From assembly GCA_963702925.1 (NCBI GenBank), contig OY969771.1, positions 434,001 to 498,000 on the forward strand: DNA of 64,000 bases, read 5' to 3'. Each line of letters begins with the position of its first letter. Within the stretch, counting starts at the first letter, position 1. The position numbers and the translations under genes were made by a program. Source of the DNA: CAIKMD01 sp963702925 (lineage in GTDB: Bacteria; Pseudomonadota; Alphaproteobacteria; ATCC43930; CGMCC-115725). Of this stretch, positions 16,779 through 25,984 are shown in pieces. The notes beneath the pieces were generated by a model. That model was not told the DNA's origin and ran no database searches. It saw only the letters and a list, made by a program, of their open reading frames with translations.

Positions 16779-17264
16779 GGGCGAGCAGGTCCAGGCCTGG
16801 ATCGCGCAGCTCTTGCCGGCGCGGCAGGCGGACATAGCCGCGTTCTCGGCTTCGTCCTCGCTTCCGCCGGTGCCGGTATAGGGCGTGCCGCTATCGCCCG
16901 CCGCGACGGCGCCGCATTCATGCTTCAAGCGGAGGGCGATCTTGCAGTCCTTGGCATATCGCCGGCAATTCGACAGCGCCAGCTGATCGGCCTCGCCGGG
17001 GCTGCCTTTGTTGTAGGCCCAGCCGACCGAGCCGGTCTCCGCGCTATAGGCGATCGCGCCAAAAGCGGCGGCATCGATCAGGTCCCCGCCATTGCTGCAG
17101 CGCGAGACGCAATTATTGGTGCATTGGCTTCGGCTGTTATAGGGATCGGAAAAGGACGGGCACGCGTCTTGGCAGGATTCGATGCAGCTCGCCGCCCAGG
17201 CATTCTGCGCCACGACGCCAAACAGGACGCTCAACGCCGCCAGAATGAGCCATCGCTGTATCAT
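16776..17264 (-). CDS. Secreted Cys-rich DUF4189 protein
   Basis: The start at MIQRWLILAALS gives a 162-residue protein with a clear signal peptide (to about AQNAWA). The mature N-terminus is Cys-rich (ASCIESCQDACPSF ... QCTNNCVSRC), followed by a DUF4189 domain recognisable from AFGAIAYSAETGSVGWAYN and AALSNC-type spacing with paired Cys (LSNCRRYAKDCKI, SACRAGKSCAIQAWTC). The many Cys are probably disulphide-bonded in the periplasm. No function is established. Its TAG stop is the first base-triplet of repeat copy B. Confidence 0.8.
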   Translation of the reverse strand: MIQRWLILAALSVLFGVVAQNAWAASCIESCQDACPSFSDPYNSRSQCTNNCVSRCSNGGDLIDAAAFGAIAYSAETGSVGWAYNKGSPGEADQLALSNCRRYAKDCKIALRLKHECGAVAAGDSGTPYTGTGGSEDEAENAAMSACRAGKSCAIQAWTCSP

Positions 17265-17366
17265 GAGAGCTGTTCCCCCGCGGCAACGGTGGCACAGTGG
17301 GGGACCCGGTTTCAAGCTTCGGGATCTGTCGGCACCCCGGTTGCTTTCGATTGATGAATACGCGCT

Positions 17367-20300
17367 TCAAGGTCCGCGCGGCGAAAACAGAAAGAGGTTG
17401 CGCAACACGCCCGGCGCCAAGGTGCTGAGCGCGTTGACCGAGATTTGCGGCTCGTCGATCGGGCCGAAGAGGCGGAAATTCGAGGCGAAGATTCCTTGCC
17501 CCTCCCCGCCCATCAGCAGATTGCCGAGCAGCGGAATATTGCCGATCACCGTATTGAGCGTATAGGCCGGCACCAAGGTCCCGCTGACATTCATCTGCCC
17601 GGCGGCGCGGTCGATCGTGCCGCTCGCATTGATGCCGATGGCGCCGCCATAAGCGCGCATGTTCTGCAGCACGATCTTGCCGGTGCTGAAATCGACCTCG
17701 CCTTCGAGCCGATTGAACGGAATGCCTTGCCCGGTGAGCAGGGCACTGATGCCCGAAAACGACGCCACCGACAAAAGCCGCGCCAAGGTCGGCGCGTTCA
17801 CCACCCGGTAATCGCCGCCGGATGCCTGGGTCACGAGCACGCGTTGCCCGTTGCGATCCTCGGCCTGGCCGGTCATGTCGACCTTGCCGCCTTGAATGTC
17901 GCCATAGACGCCGAGCAGCTTCATCAACGCGCCGAAATCGTCGGTCGAGAGCTTGAATTGCCGCTCGCCGATCTCGCCGCCGTAACGCAAGGTGGCCTTG
18001 GTGGTATCGGACAGCGCGGCGTCGATGCTGGCGCGCTGCCAATGCGGGCCGTCGCTCGTCATCGTCACGGCGATCGTGCGCGCTTGCCGGTCGGCGCCGA
18101 GCACCAGACGGTCGAGCGTCACCTCGATCGCGAGCGGCGGCGAGGGCGTCGTATCGGCTTGCGGCTTGTCGAGCGCATCGAACAAGCCCGACGCATCGAA
18201 GCTTTTGCCGGCGACGACGATGCGCCAGCCGCCATTGGCGCCGCGGCTCATGCCGCCATGGAAATCATTGGCGCCGCCGATAACCCGCTCGGCGGTGACG
18301 TTGCTCACGCCTTTCTCGTCGAAGCTCACCGCCCCTTGCGCGTCGATGCCGGTGCCTTTGACGCTGACATCGCGGATCGCGGTCAGCTGGTCGTCGGCAA
18401 GATCGAGACTCGCATGCGCCATGGCCGGCACGCCCGCCGGCTTCTTCAAATTGATCTGCTTGATGTCGAGCGCCGCCGGACCGAGATCGACGCTGACATC
18501 GGCACGACCGCTCTTTTTGGCGCTGAGATCGTAGCTCGCTTGGACCGCGACCGGACCGTCGGCGACGCCGTGAAGAAAGTCGAGGCCGAGCGCGTCGCGT
18601 TGCGCGTTGTCGAGCGTCGCCTTGACGTCGTAATGGCTACGCACCGCGGCGTTGGCGGCGAGGCTTTGCCGCCAGGACAAGGTAATCGGCGCGCCGGCGA
18701 GCTTGGCCGTGCCGTCGACCTGCGCCGCATTGTGATCGAGCTTCAGCTTCAAATCCCCGTCGCTGAGATCGCGATTAAACATGATCGCGCCGACGCCGAC
18801 ATTCGCAAGATTGGCGGTGGCGTTGTATTGCACCAGATCGAAGGGCAGTTCCCGTTTCAGCGGGAATGCAAAACCGAGCTGCGCGTCGAAGCTGCCCGAC
18901 GCGGTTTTGGGATCGATGCCGATGTCGCGCGCGTAATAAAGCGGCGGCGTGTCGAGAAGCGCCAGCGCGTCCGTGAGCGGGCCTTGCGCCGTCACCGCGA
19001 TCTGCGCCCACTGGTCGTCCGTGTCGAGCCGGTAGAAGCGCGCGGTGCCGCCGGTCGCCTTGATATTGCCGAGCGTGCCGGTGGTGGCGGTGAAATTGAT
19101 CTCAGTGGGGCTGAATGTGGCGGTGCCGTCGACGGCCTTCACCGGCGGCAAAGGCCGGAAATATTCGACCGAGAGATTTGAGAATTTCATCGTGCCGTCG
19201 AAATGGCTCACCTGCGCTTGTAGGGCGGCTCCCGGCGATAAATCGAGATGAAGGCCGAGCCGAGCCGCGAAATCGTCGACCGTGCCGTCGCGCAGATGTT
19301 GCGTCGCCCAGAGCCTCGTATCGGGATTCGCACGCTCGGGCCAGAGACGCGGGAAGTCGTCGACCTTCAGCCCGTGCGCCTCGAAGGCGAGCGTCGCATC
19401 GATCGCTTTCGGCCGGACGCCCGCGAGCAAATCGCCGCCGAGCCCGTCGATCGTGCCGGCAACGCTCACCGTGCCGGGGGCAAGATCGAGCGCCAAAGTG
19501 CCGAGGTTGATCCGACCCGCGACCGCGTCATAGCCGCCTTGCAGACTGCCATCCGCGATGGCAAGCACGCCATTGGCGAGCAATTCCTGCTTCACCACGC
19601 CTTTGCCGAAACGCAAATCCCAGATCGCATCGCGCAGGCTCAGCTGCGCCGGATCGAGCTCGGCGCGAAACTCGCCCGAGATTGGCACATCCACCGCGGC
19701 AAGGCCGGCCAGCGCGGGTGCCGCATCCGACCATTGCGCCGGCCGCAGCTCGCTGAAGCCCAAGCGCACCACAAGCCGGTCGAAGCTCGGCAGATAGGTG
19801 AAGTCGCCGGCCAGCGCCGAGGTTTGCGTGCCCTGCCCCATCGCGATTTGGAAACTGCCCCCGGTGCGGTCGGCGGCGCGGGTCAGCACGGCATTAGCAT
19901 CGGCCGCATGCCAGGCGATGCCGAAAGCCTGGTCCTCGACGGTCAGGCTCGCATCCTGCACCGAAAGCTCGGTGAGATAGCCGAGCGTGCCCTTGCCGTC
20001 GGGCGGGTGCACCAGATCGCCGACCAGCTTCTGGCCCCAATCCTCGGCCGCGTCGCTGGCAAGGTCGCCGACGCCGAGATGAAAGGCGCCGCTGGGATCG
20101 CGCTCGAGCCGCAGCTCCGGCCGGTCCACGACGATCCGGGTCGGCGCGAGACCGCCCAAGAGCAAAGAGCGCGGACTCATTTCGAGCGACACATCGCCGA
20201 GAGTCAGCGTGCCGCTGCCTTCGCGCTGCAGATGGACGCCGCGCGCCAGGATGACGATGCGGCCGCGCGCGCCGAGAGTCAGCAGGGTGTGATCGACGCT

Positions 20301-20480
20301 GGCCGAAATGCCGTTGCCGCGCGACAAGGCCGCGGCCACGAGCGGCGCCACCGAATCGAGCGAGATCGGCCCGCGCGACAGGTACCACAAGCCGAAGCCC
20401 GCCATGACGGCGAAGCCCGCCACGGCACCGGCGATGAAGCGCATGAGAACGGGAATCGCCCGCCGCATCATTTCCTGCAC
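17367..20480 (-). CDS. Large AsmA/YhdP-like (DUF3971) inner-membrane-anchored protein
   Basis: About 1037 residues. One N-terminal membrane helix (MRFIAGAVAGFAVMAGFGLWYL) precedes a long periplasmic region of beta-rich repeats. The DUF3971-like part includes FPRLWPERANPDTRLWATQHLRDGTVDDF, and the C-terminal AsmA-like region has LMGGEGQGIFASNFRLFGPIDEPQISVNAL. YhdP/TamB-type proteins are thought to move phospholipids between membranes. The first codon in the open frame is GTG (20480); an ATG-ATG pair at 20471/20468 is equally plausible. It diverges from glnE with about 70 bases between, an arrangement I recall from other alphaproteobacteria. Confidence 0.82.
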   Translation of the reverse strand: MQEMMRRAIPVLMRFIAGAVAGFAVMAGFGLWYLSRGPISLDSVAPLVAAALSRGNGISASVDHTLLTLGARGRIVILARGVHLQREGSGTLTLGDVSLEMSPRSLLLGGLAPTRIVVDRPELRLERDPSGAFHLGVGDLASDAAEDWGQKLVGDLVHPPDGKGTLGYLTELSVQDASLTVEDQAFGIAWHAADANAVLTRAADRTGGSFQIAMGQGTQTSALAGDFTYLPSFDRLVVRLGFSELRPAQWSDAAPALAGLAAVDVPISGEFRAELDPAQLSLRDAIWDLRFGKGVVKQELLANGVLAIADGSLQGGYDAVAGRINLGTLALDLAPGTVSVAGTIDGLGGDLLAGVRPKAIDATLAFEAHGLKVDDFPRLWPERANPDTRLWATQHLRDGTVDDFAARLGLHLDLSPGAALQAQVSHFDGTMKFSNLSVEYFRPLPPVKAVDGTATFSPTEINFTATTGTLGNIKATGGTARFYRLDTDDQWAQIAVTAQGPLTDALALLDTPPLYYARDIGIDPKTASGSFDAQLGFAFPLKRELPFDLVQYNATANLANVGVGAIMFNRDLSDGDLKLKLDHNAAQVDGTAKLAGAPITLSWRQSLAANAAVRSHYDVKATLDNAQRDALGLDFLHGVADGPVAVQASYDLSAKKSGRADVSVDLGPAALDIKQINLKKPAGVPAMAHASLDLADDQLTAIRDVSVKGTGIDAQGAVSFDEKGVSNVTAERVIGGANDFHGGMSRGANGGWRIVVAGKSFDASGLFDALDKPQADTTPSPPLAIEVTLDRLVLGADRQARTIAVTMTSDGPHWQRASIDAALSDTTKATLRYGGEIGERQFKLSTDDFGALMKLLGVYGDIQGGKVDMTGQAEDRNGQRVLVTQASGGDYRVVNAPTLARLLSVASFSGISALLTGQGIPFNRLEGEVDFSTGKIVLQNMRAYGGAIGINASGTIDRAAGQMNVSGTLVPAYTLNTVIGNIPLLGNLLMGGEGQGIFASNFRLFGPIDEPQISVNALSTLAPGVLRNLFLFSPRGP

Positions 20481-20552
20481 GAATGTGTCACGAACTTGAC
20501 CCCGGGAAGATGAACGCGCAGTCTGCGCCTGATCCGTTGCGAGCGCTTGTCG

Positions 20553-23528
20553 ATGCCGACCTCGTTATCGTCCCTCTCCCTCTATCAGAATCTGCCGCCG
20601 CCCGCCGACGCTCATGCCGCCGAGATCGGCCTTGCCCGTTGGCGCGAGGCCGCGGACGAGACGCAAGATAGCGCTTTGGCCGGCGCGATGCGCGAACTCG
20701 CGCTCGATCCGGCCGGAAGAAGGCTGCTGGAAGCGATCTTCGGCAACAGCCCTTACTTGACCCAGTCCTCTCTGCGCGAGCCGGGATTTCTGGTGCGGCT
20801 GCTCGAGCAAGGTCATGACCTTACTTTCGCCGAAGTCCTGCACCGGCTCAACCGCGAACTGGCGGCCGAGCTGCCGCGCGCGGACCTGATGGCGGCGCTG
20901 AGGCACGAAAAGCGCCGCGCGGCGCTGATCATCGCCCTCGCCGATCTGGCCGGGCTGTGGCCGCTGCTCCAGGTCACCGCCGCCTTGAGCCGCTTCGCCG
21001 AGGCGGCCTTGCGTTTGGCCGTGCGCCATCTGGTGGCGGAAGCCGTGAAAGCCGGCGACATCGCCCCGCGCGATCTCGATGCCAGCGGCTTCATCGTGCT
21101 CGCGCTCGGCAAGCTCGGCGCGCATGAGCTCAACTATTCGAGCGATATCGATCTCATCCTGCTGTTCGACGCCGAGCGTGCGCATTATGTCGGCCGCCAT
21201 AGCGCGCAAGCCCTGTTCAACAATCTCGCCCACGAGCTGGTGCGCATGATGGCCGAGCGCACCGGCGAAGGCTATGTCTTCCGCACCGATCTGCGCCTCC
21301 GGCCCGATCCCGGCGCGACGCCGCCCGCCGTCGCGCTGCGCGCCGCGCTCAGCTATTACGAAAGCGCCGGGCAGAATTGGGAACGCGCCGCGCTCATCAA
21401 GGCCTGGCCGGTCGCGGGCGACCGCGAGGCCGGCGCCGCCTTTCTCGCCGAGCTGCGACCGTTCCTATGGCGCAAGCATCTCGATTTCGCCGCGATCCAG
21501 GACATCCATTCGATCAAGCGCCAGATCAACGCGCATCGCGGCGGCGCGCGCATCGCGGTCGAGGGACATGACGTCAAGATCGGCCGCGGCGGGATTCGCG
21601 AGATCGAATTCTTCGCGCAGACGCAGCAGCTGATCTGGGGCGGAAGGCAGCCCGAGCTGCGCCATGCGGGAACCCTCGACGCGCTCAACGCGCTGGTCGC
21701 AACCGGACACATCACGCGCGGCATCTGCGACGCGCTGAGCGAGGCCTATCACTTTCTGCGAAAGCTCGAGCACCGTCTGCAGATGGTCGACGATGCCCAG
21801 ACGCATCGCGTGCCGAGCGACCCGGCCGGGCTCTATCGCGTCGCGCTGCTGATGGGCTTCGCGAGCGCGGCGGAGTTCGCGCAGGCGCTCACGAGCCAAC
21901 TCGCGACCGTCGAGAATATCTATATGCGTCTCTTCGAAGAGGCGCCGAGCCTGTCAGGGCCGGGCAATCTCGTCTTCACCGGCACGGATGACGATCCCGA
22001 AACCTTGAAGACCCTGGCCAAGCTGGGCTTCGCCGATCCCTCCACCGTGTCGGAGATCATCCGCGCCTGGCATCACGGGCGCTATCGCGCCACCCGCAGC
22101 CAGCGCGCACGCGAGCTTTTGACCGAGCTGGTGCCGAGCCTGCTCGCCGCTTTCGGCGCCTCGCCCAATCCCGACACGGCCTTCCTGCGCTTCGATTCGT
22201 TCCTCGCGCGCCTGCCCGCCGGGGTCGGCATCTTCTCGCTGTTCTACAACAATCCGCGCGTGCTGAACCTCATCGCCGAGATCATGGGCGCGGGCACGCG
22301 GCTGGCCGACGCGATCGCGCGCCGTCCGATCCTGCTCGATGCCGTGCTCAGCGAAAGCTTCTTCGAGACACCGCCTTTGCGCGCAACGCTTGCCAACGAG
22401 CTCAACGCGGCGCTCGGCCAAGCGTCGCATTACGAGGAAATGCTCGACCTCGCGCGACGCTGGATCGGCGACCGCAAATTCAAGATCGGCGTGCAGCTGC
22501 TGCGCCATTGGCTCAACGGCGAGAAGGCGGGCGCGGCTTTCGCCGACGTCGCCGAAACCGCCATCGACTGTCTCTTGCCGCTGGTCGCCGCCGAGTTCGA
22601 GCGCAGCCACGGCAAGGTGCCGGGCGGCGAGCTCGTGGTCCTCGGCCTCGGCAAGCTCGGCAGCCGCGAGATGACCGTGACCTCGGATCTCGACCTTATC
22701 CTCGTCTATGACGCGCCCGAAACGGTCGAAGCCTCGGACGGGCCGCGCCCGCTGTCGATTCCGGCCTATTACGCAAGGCTGAGCCAGCGCTTCATCAATG
22801 CGCTCACGGCGCAGACTTCGGAAGGCGGGCTTTACGACGTCGATATGCGGCTCCGGCCGTCGGGCACATCGGGGCCGATCGCTTCGTCTTTTCCCGCGTT
22901 CCGCCGCTATCACCAGGAAAGCGCCTGGACTTGGGAGCAGATGGCGCTGACCCGCGCCCGCGTGATCGCCGGGCCGGCGCGGCTCGGCGGCGCGGTGCGC
23001 GCGGAGATCCAGTGGATTCTGACGCGCAAGCGCAACGCCAAGGTGGTGGTGGTCGAAGTCGACGATATGCGCCGGCGCATCGCCGACGAGCATCGCAACC
23101 TGGATCTCTGGGACGTGAAGCATCGAAGCGGCGGCATGCTCGACATTGAGTTCATCGCGCAATATCTGCAGCTGCGCGAAGCGGCGCAGCATAGCGAGGT
23201 GCTCGACGTCAACACGACCGGCGCGCTGCAAGCCTTGGCGCGCGTCGGCGCGCTCGCCCCCGAGGCGGCGGCGGATTTGATCCCGGCGCTCGCTCTTTGG
23301 CGCAACGTGCAAAGCCTGTTGAAGCTCACCGCCGAGGAACCTTTCGACGAAGAGAAAGCCTCGCCCGCCTTGAAGGCGATCCTCGCCGCAGGCGCGGGCT
23401 CGGTTGACTTCGCCGCGCTCAAAGAGGATATGGAGGCGGTCGCGCTCAAAGCCTTGGCGCATTACGACGCGATCATCGTTTCGCCGGCCGCGGCGCAAAG
23501 AAAAATCACGGAGGTCAAAGCAACATGA
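20553..23528 (+). CDS. glnE: Bifunctional glutamine synthetase adenylyltransferase/adenylyl-removing enzyme
   Basis: With ATG at 20553 the protein is 991 residues (a TTG lies two codons upstream). Both nucleotidyltransferase domains are present. The N-terminal adenylyl-removing domain has GKLGAHELNYSSDIDLI (D198, D200), the C-terminal adenylylating domain has GKLGSREMTVTSDLDLIL (D712, D714), and RTDLRLRPDPG and DMRLRPSGTSG follow each. GlnE adds or removes AMP on glutamine synthetase in response to PII and glutamine, controlling nitrogen assimilation in the cytoplasm. Its stop overlaps the bcp start (ATGA), so the two are coupled. Confidence 0.96.
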   Translation: MPTSLSSLSLYQNLPPPADAHAAEIGLARWREAADETQDSALAGAMRELALDPAGRRLLEAIFGNSPYLTQSSLREPGFLVRLLEQGHDLTFAEVLHRLNRELAAELPRADLMAALRHEKRRAALIIALADLAGLWPLLQVTAALSRFAEAALRLAVRHLVAEAVKAGDIAPRDLDASGFIVLALGKLGAHELNYSSDIDLILLFDAERAHYVGRHSAQALFNNLAHELVRMMAERTGEGYVFRTDLRLRPDPGATPPAVALRAALSYYESAGQNWERAALIKAWPVAGDREAGAAFLAELRPFLWRKHLDFAAIQDIHSIKRQINAHRGGARIAVEGHDVKIGRGGIREIEFFAQTQQLIWGGRQPELRHAGTLDALNALVATGHITRGICDALSEAYHFLRKLEHRLQMVDDAQTHRVPSDPAGLYRVALLMGFASAAEFAQALTSQLATVENIYMRLFEEAPSLSGPGNLVFTGTDDDPETLKTLAKLGFADPSTVSEIIRAWHHGRYRATRSQRARELLTELVPSLLAAFGASPNPDTAFLRFDSFLARLPAGVGIFSLFYNNPRVLNLIAEIMGAGTRLADAIARRPILLDAVLSESFFETPPLRATLANELNAALGQASHYEEMLDLARRWIGDRKFKIGVQLLRHWLNGEKAGAAFADVAETAIDCLLPLVAAEFERSHGKVPGGELVVLGLGKLGSREMTVTSDLDLILVYDAPETVEASDGPRPLSIPAYYARLSQRFINALTAQTSEGGLYDVDMRLRPSGTSGPIASSFPAFRRYHQESAWTWEQMALTRARVIAGPARLGGAVRAEIQWILTRKRNAKVVVVEVDDMRRRIADEHRNLDLWDVKHRSGGMLDIEFIAQYLQLREAAQHSEVLDVNTTGALQALARVGALAPEAAADLIPALALWRNVQSLLKLTAEEPFDEEKASPALKAILAAGAGSVDFAALKEDMEAVALKALAHYDAIIVSPAAAQRKITEVKAT

Positions 23529-23989
23529 GTCTCGAGATCGGCGACAAGGCGCCGGAATTCACTTTGCCGACCGATGGCGGCGGATCGGTCAGCCTCGCCA
23601 AGCTCAAAGGCCAGAAGGTCGTGCTCTATTTCTATCCGAAGGACGACACCTCGGGCTGCACCGCCGAGGCTTGCGCCTTTCGCGACATGCTCCCGCGCTT
23701 CAAGAAAATGGACGCGGTGGTGATCGGCATGTCGCGCGACAGCGTCGCGAGCCACGACAAGTTCAAAAAGAAATACGAGCTGTCTTTCACGCTGGCCTCC
23801 GACGCCGAGGGCAAGGTTACGGAAAAATACGGCGTCTGGGTCGAGAAGAGCATGTATGGGCGCAAATATATGGGCATCGAGCGCGCCACCTTCCTGATCG
23901 ACGAGAAAGGCAAGATCCAGCAGATCTGGCACAAGGTGAAAGTGCCCGGCCATGCCGACGAGGTGCTGAAAGCCGTCAACGGCAAGTGA
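23525..23989 (+). CDS. bcp: Thioredoxin-dependent thiol peroxidase (Bcp/PrxQ-type peroxiredoxin)
   Basis: A 154-residue peroxiredoxin of normal length. The peroxidatic Cys is C45 in KDDTSGCTAEAC and C50 is placed as the resolving Cys of atypical two-Cys Bcp. The FYPKDDTSGC signature and the conserved Arg-containing ERATFLIDEKGKI strand are present. It reduces hydroperoxides using thioredoxin. The ATG overlaps the glnE stop. Two CGTCA-type palindromes follow and probably end the transcript. Confidence 0.95.
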   Translation: MSLEIGDKAPEFTLPTDGGGSVSLAKLKGQKVVLYFYPKDDTSGCTAEACAFRDMLPRFKKMDAVVIGMSRDSVASHDKFKKKYELSFTLASDAEGKVTEKYGVWVEKSMYGRKYMGIERATFLIDEKGKIQQIWHKVKVPGHADEVLKAVNGK

Positions 23990-24010
23990 CGGGCGTTCTG
24001 GTTTCTTCTC

Positions 24011-24041
24011 CGTCACCCCCGGGCTTGACCCGGCCATGACG
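24011..24041. repeat. CGTCA...TGACG palindromic repeat
   Basis: It begins CGTCACCCCCGGGCTTG and ends CGGCCATGACG. This is the intergenic palindrome type common in alphaproteobacteria (CCCCGGGCTTGACCCGG core). It lies just after bcp. Confidence 0.75.
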
Positions 24042-24080
24042 TGCGAGAGAACATGGCGAAACCCGGTGTCATCTCTATTT

Positions 24081-24150
24081 CGTCACCCCCGGGCTTGACC
24101 CGGGGGTCCACGCCAAGACATGGATGAGCAGACCAAGCCCGGCCGTGACG
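24081..24150. repeat. CGTCA...TGACG composite palindromic repeat
   Basis: It starts with the same CGTCACCCCCGGGCTTG as the copy 70 bases upstream, continues CCCGGGGGTCC, and ends AAGCCCGGCCGTGACG. It is a larger two-part form of the same family. Confidence 0.72.
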
Positions 24151-24649
24151 TGCGCGAGAAGCTGACGGCATGAATCCAACCTCCCTGACCGACGCCGCTT
24201 GCGCGGTGCTGAACGCCGCGGCGCCGGAAGAGAAGGTCGCGCTGTCGCATCGGTTTGCCGCGTCGTGGCGCGATGGCGGCTTGCACGCGATCGGCGACAC
24301 GCGCCCGCCCCTGCGCCCGGCCCGGCCGGCGCTTCCGGAGCTGAAGGCGCCGCGCGAGGTGAAACGGCGCCGCGGTGGCGGCTCGCTCGCCAATCGGATC
24401 GCGCTGCTTCACGCCATCGCGCATATCGAATTGAACGCGATCGACCTCGCCTGGGATTTGATCGCGCGTTTCGCCTGCCCCGATCTGCCGCAAGCGTTTT
24501 TCGGCGATTGGGTCGCGGTCGCCGATGAGGAAGCGTCGCATCACGCGCTGATTGCGCACCGCCTCGGCGAGCTGGGCGCTTTCTATGGCGATCTGCCGGC
24601 GCATGACGGGCTGTGGGAAGCGGCGCAAGCGACGGCGCATGATCTCTTA

Positions 24650-25600
24650 GAGCCGATCCAGAAAGTTGTTGAGTCGGATGAATCGGATGTGATTCATTGT
24701 TGGGCACCCGAATTTTTGCCGAGGGGTGCCCGATGTGGAAGCCTGAGCACCGCCGCGCCGCCGATCGGCGCGGCTTGCGTTACCCAAGCGATCTGAGCGA
24801 TGCCGAGTGGGCGCTGGTCGAGGCGGCGATCCCGCCGGCCAAGCGCGGCGGCCGGCGGCGCGAAGTGAATGTGCGCGAAGTCTTGAATGCGATCTTCTAC
24901 GTGCTCTCGACCGGCTGCCAATGGCAGGCCTTGCCGAAGGATCTGCCGCCCAAGAGCACGGCGCATGCCTACTTCATGCTGTGGGAGTGGGACGGCACGC
25001 TGGAGCGGATCCATCACGCACTCTATGTCGCGACGCGCGAGCGCGAAGGCAGAGAAGCGAGCCCCTCGGCGGCAATCATCGACAGCCAGAGCGCCAAGGC
25101 GGCTCAAAAGGGGGCTCCGCGCTCGACCCGCAAGGCTTCGATGCGGGCAAGAAGGTCACGGGCCGCAAACGGCATATTCTCGTCGATACGCTCGGCCTCT
25201 TGCTGAACGTCGTCGTCCATCCAGCCAACGTGCAGGACCGCGACGGGGCGCGGCTCGTTCTCGATCAACGCACGCGCCGCCTCTTCCCCTTCATCGAGCG
25301 CATCTTCGCCGATGCCGGCTACCAGGGCGCGAAAGCCGCCGACGCTCTGGCCAAGAGCGGCACCTGGAAGCTGGAGATCGTCAAGCGAAACGAACTTCAC
25401 CGCTTCGTCGTCTTGCCCAAACGCTGGATCGTCGAACGAACCCTCGCCTGGATCAGCCACAATCGCCGCCTCGCGCGCGACTTCGAGCGCTACGCGCGAA
25501 CCGCCGCGGCCTTCGTGCGTCTCGCCATGATCCGCATCATGCTCCGACGCTTGACCAGACCAGCTCATTGCTCCTGAATCCTAACTTCCTGGATCGGCTC
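24650..25600 (+). mobile_element. IS5-family insertion sequence, 951 bp
   Basis: Terminal inverted repeats of 18 bases with one mismatch: GAGCCGATCCAGAAAGTT at the left and the complement of GAGCCGATCCAGGAAGTT at the right. A 3-base target duplication TTA flanks it (24647-24649 and 25601-25603). It contains one transposase made from two overlapping frames. The TNA target and two-frame transposase fit the IS427/ISL2-like part of IS5. Confidence 0.92.
24733..25577 (+). CDS. IS5-family transposase, made by -1 frameshifting (orfA/orfB)
   Basis: Frame one starts MWKPEHRRAADRRG and carries the N-terminal DUF4096-type domain (YPSDLSDAEWALVEAAIP) and IIDSQSAKAAQKG, with the first catalytic Asp. The continuation lies in the -1 frame: GKKVTGRKRHILVDTLG, then FADAGYQG (second Asp) and RWIVERTLAWISHNRR (Glu). 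The frames meet at AAAAGGGGG (25106-25114), a classic slippery heptamer-like run. The fused product would be about 281 residues. No other lesion is seen, so this is interpreted as programmed frameshifting rather than decay. Confidence 0.9.
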
Positions 25601-25984
25601 TTAGCGCGGCTGGCCGTGGTGCCGCTGGTGCTCGAAGCGCGCGGCCTCGACGTGACGCCCGACATGATCGCGCGTATGCGGAGCTATGGCGATGAAGCGA
25701 GCGCCAGCGCGCTGCAAGTGATCTATGACGAGGAGATCGGCCACGTCGCAAAAGGCAGGCGCTGGCTCGAATGGGAAGCGGCGCGGCGCGGGCTTGAGCC
25801 GATCGCCGCCTATCGCGACCTGGTGCGGCTCTATTACGGCGGCGCGCTGAAGCCGCCTTTCAACCGCACGGCGCGCGACGCAGCCGGGTTCGGCGCAGAT
25901 TTCTACGAGGGGATGTGACCGGCTTTTGCTTTACCGGCCCGGAATTCGCTCTAAAGTAAAAGCGATTAGGGGAGAAACGAGACC

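Larger units (their letters stand above)
24170..25918 (+). pseudogene. DUF455 ferritin-like protein gene, split by an IS5-family element
   Basis: The 5' part (24170-24649) encodes SLANRIALLHAIAHIELNAIDLAWD and VADEEASHHALIAHRLGELGAFYGD. The 3' part (25604-25918) encodes RLAVVPLVLEARGLDVTPDM and QVIYDEEIGHVAKGRRWLEW. Together these give the E...ExxH ferritin-like di-iron pattern of the DUF455 family, whose function is unclear to me. Removing the 951-base element plus one TTA joins ...HDLL to ARLAVV in frame, restoring a 264-residue protein. Both halves are otherwise intact, so the insertion is recent. No ribosome-binding site serves the 3' fragment, which is presumably silent. Confidence 0.9.

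Noticed and set aside
17445..19181. 578-codon open frame antisense to the YhdP-like gene
   Set aside because: No motif or start signal; the opposite strand has a coherent membrane-anchored protein.
24001..24170. CRISPR-like repeats after bcp
   Set aside because: Only two or three units, palindromic, unequal in length and without regular spacers or cas genes; they belong to the CGTCA...TGACG family.
24733..25577. Frameshifted, dead IS5 transposase
   Set aside because: The frame change sits exactly on AAAAGGGGG and both halves are otherwise complete, which is the normal organisation of this IS group.
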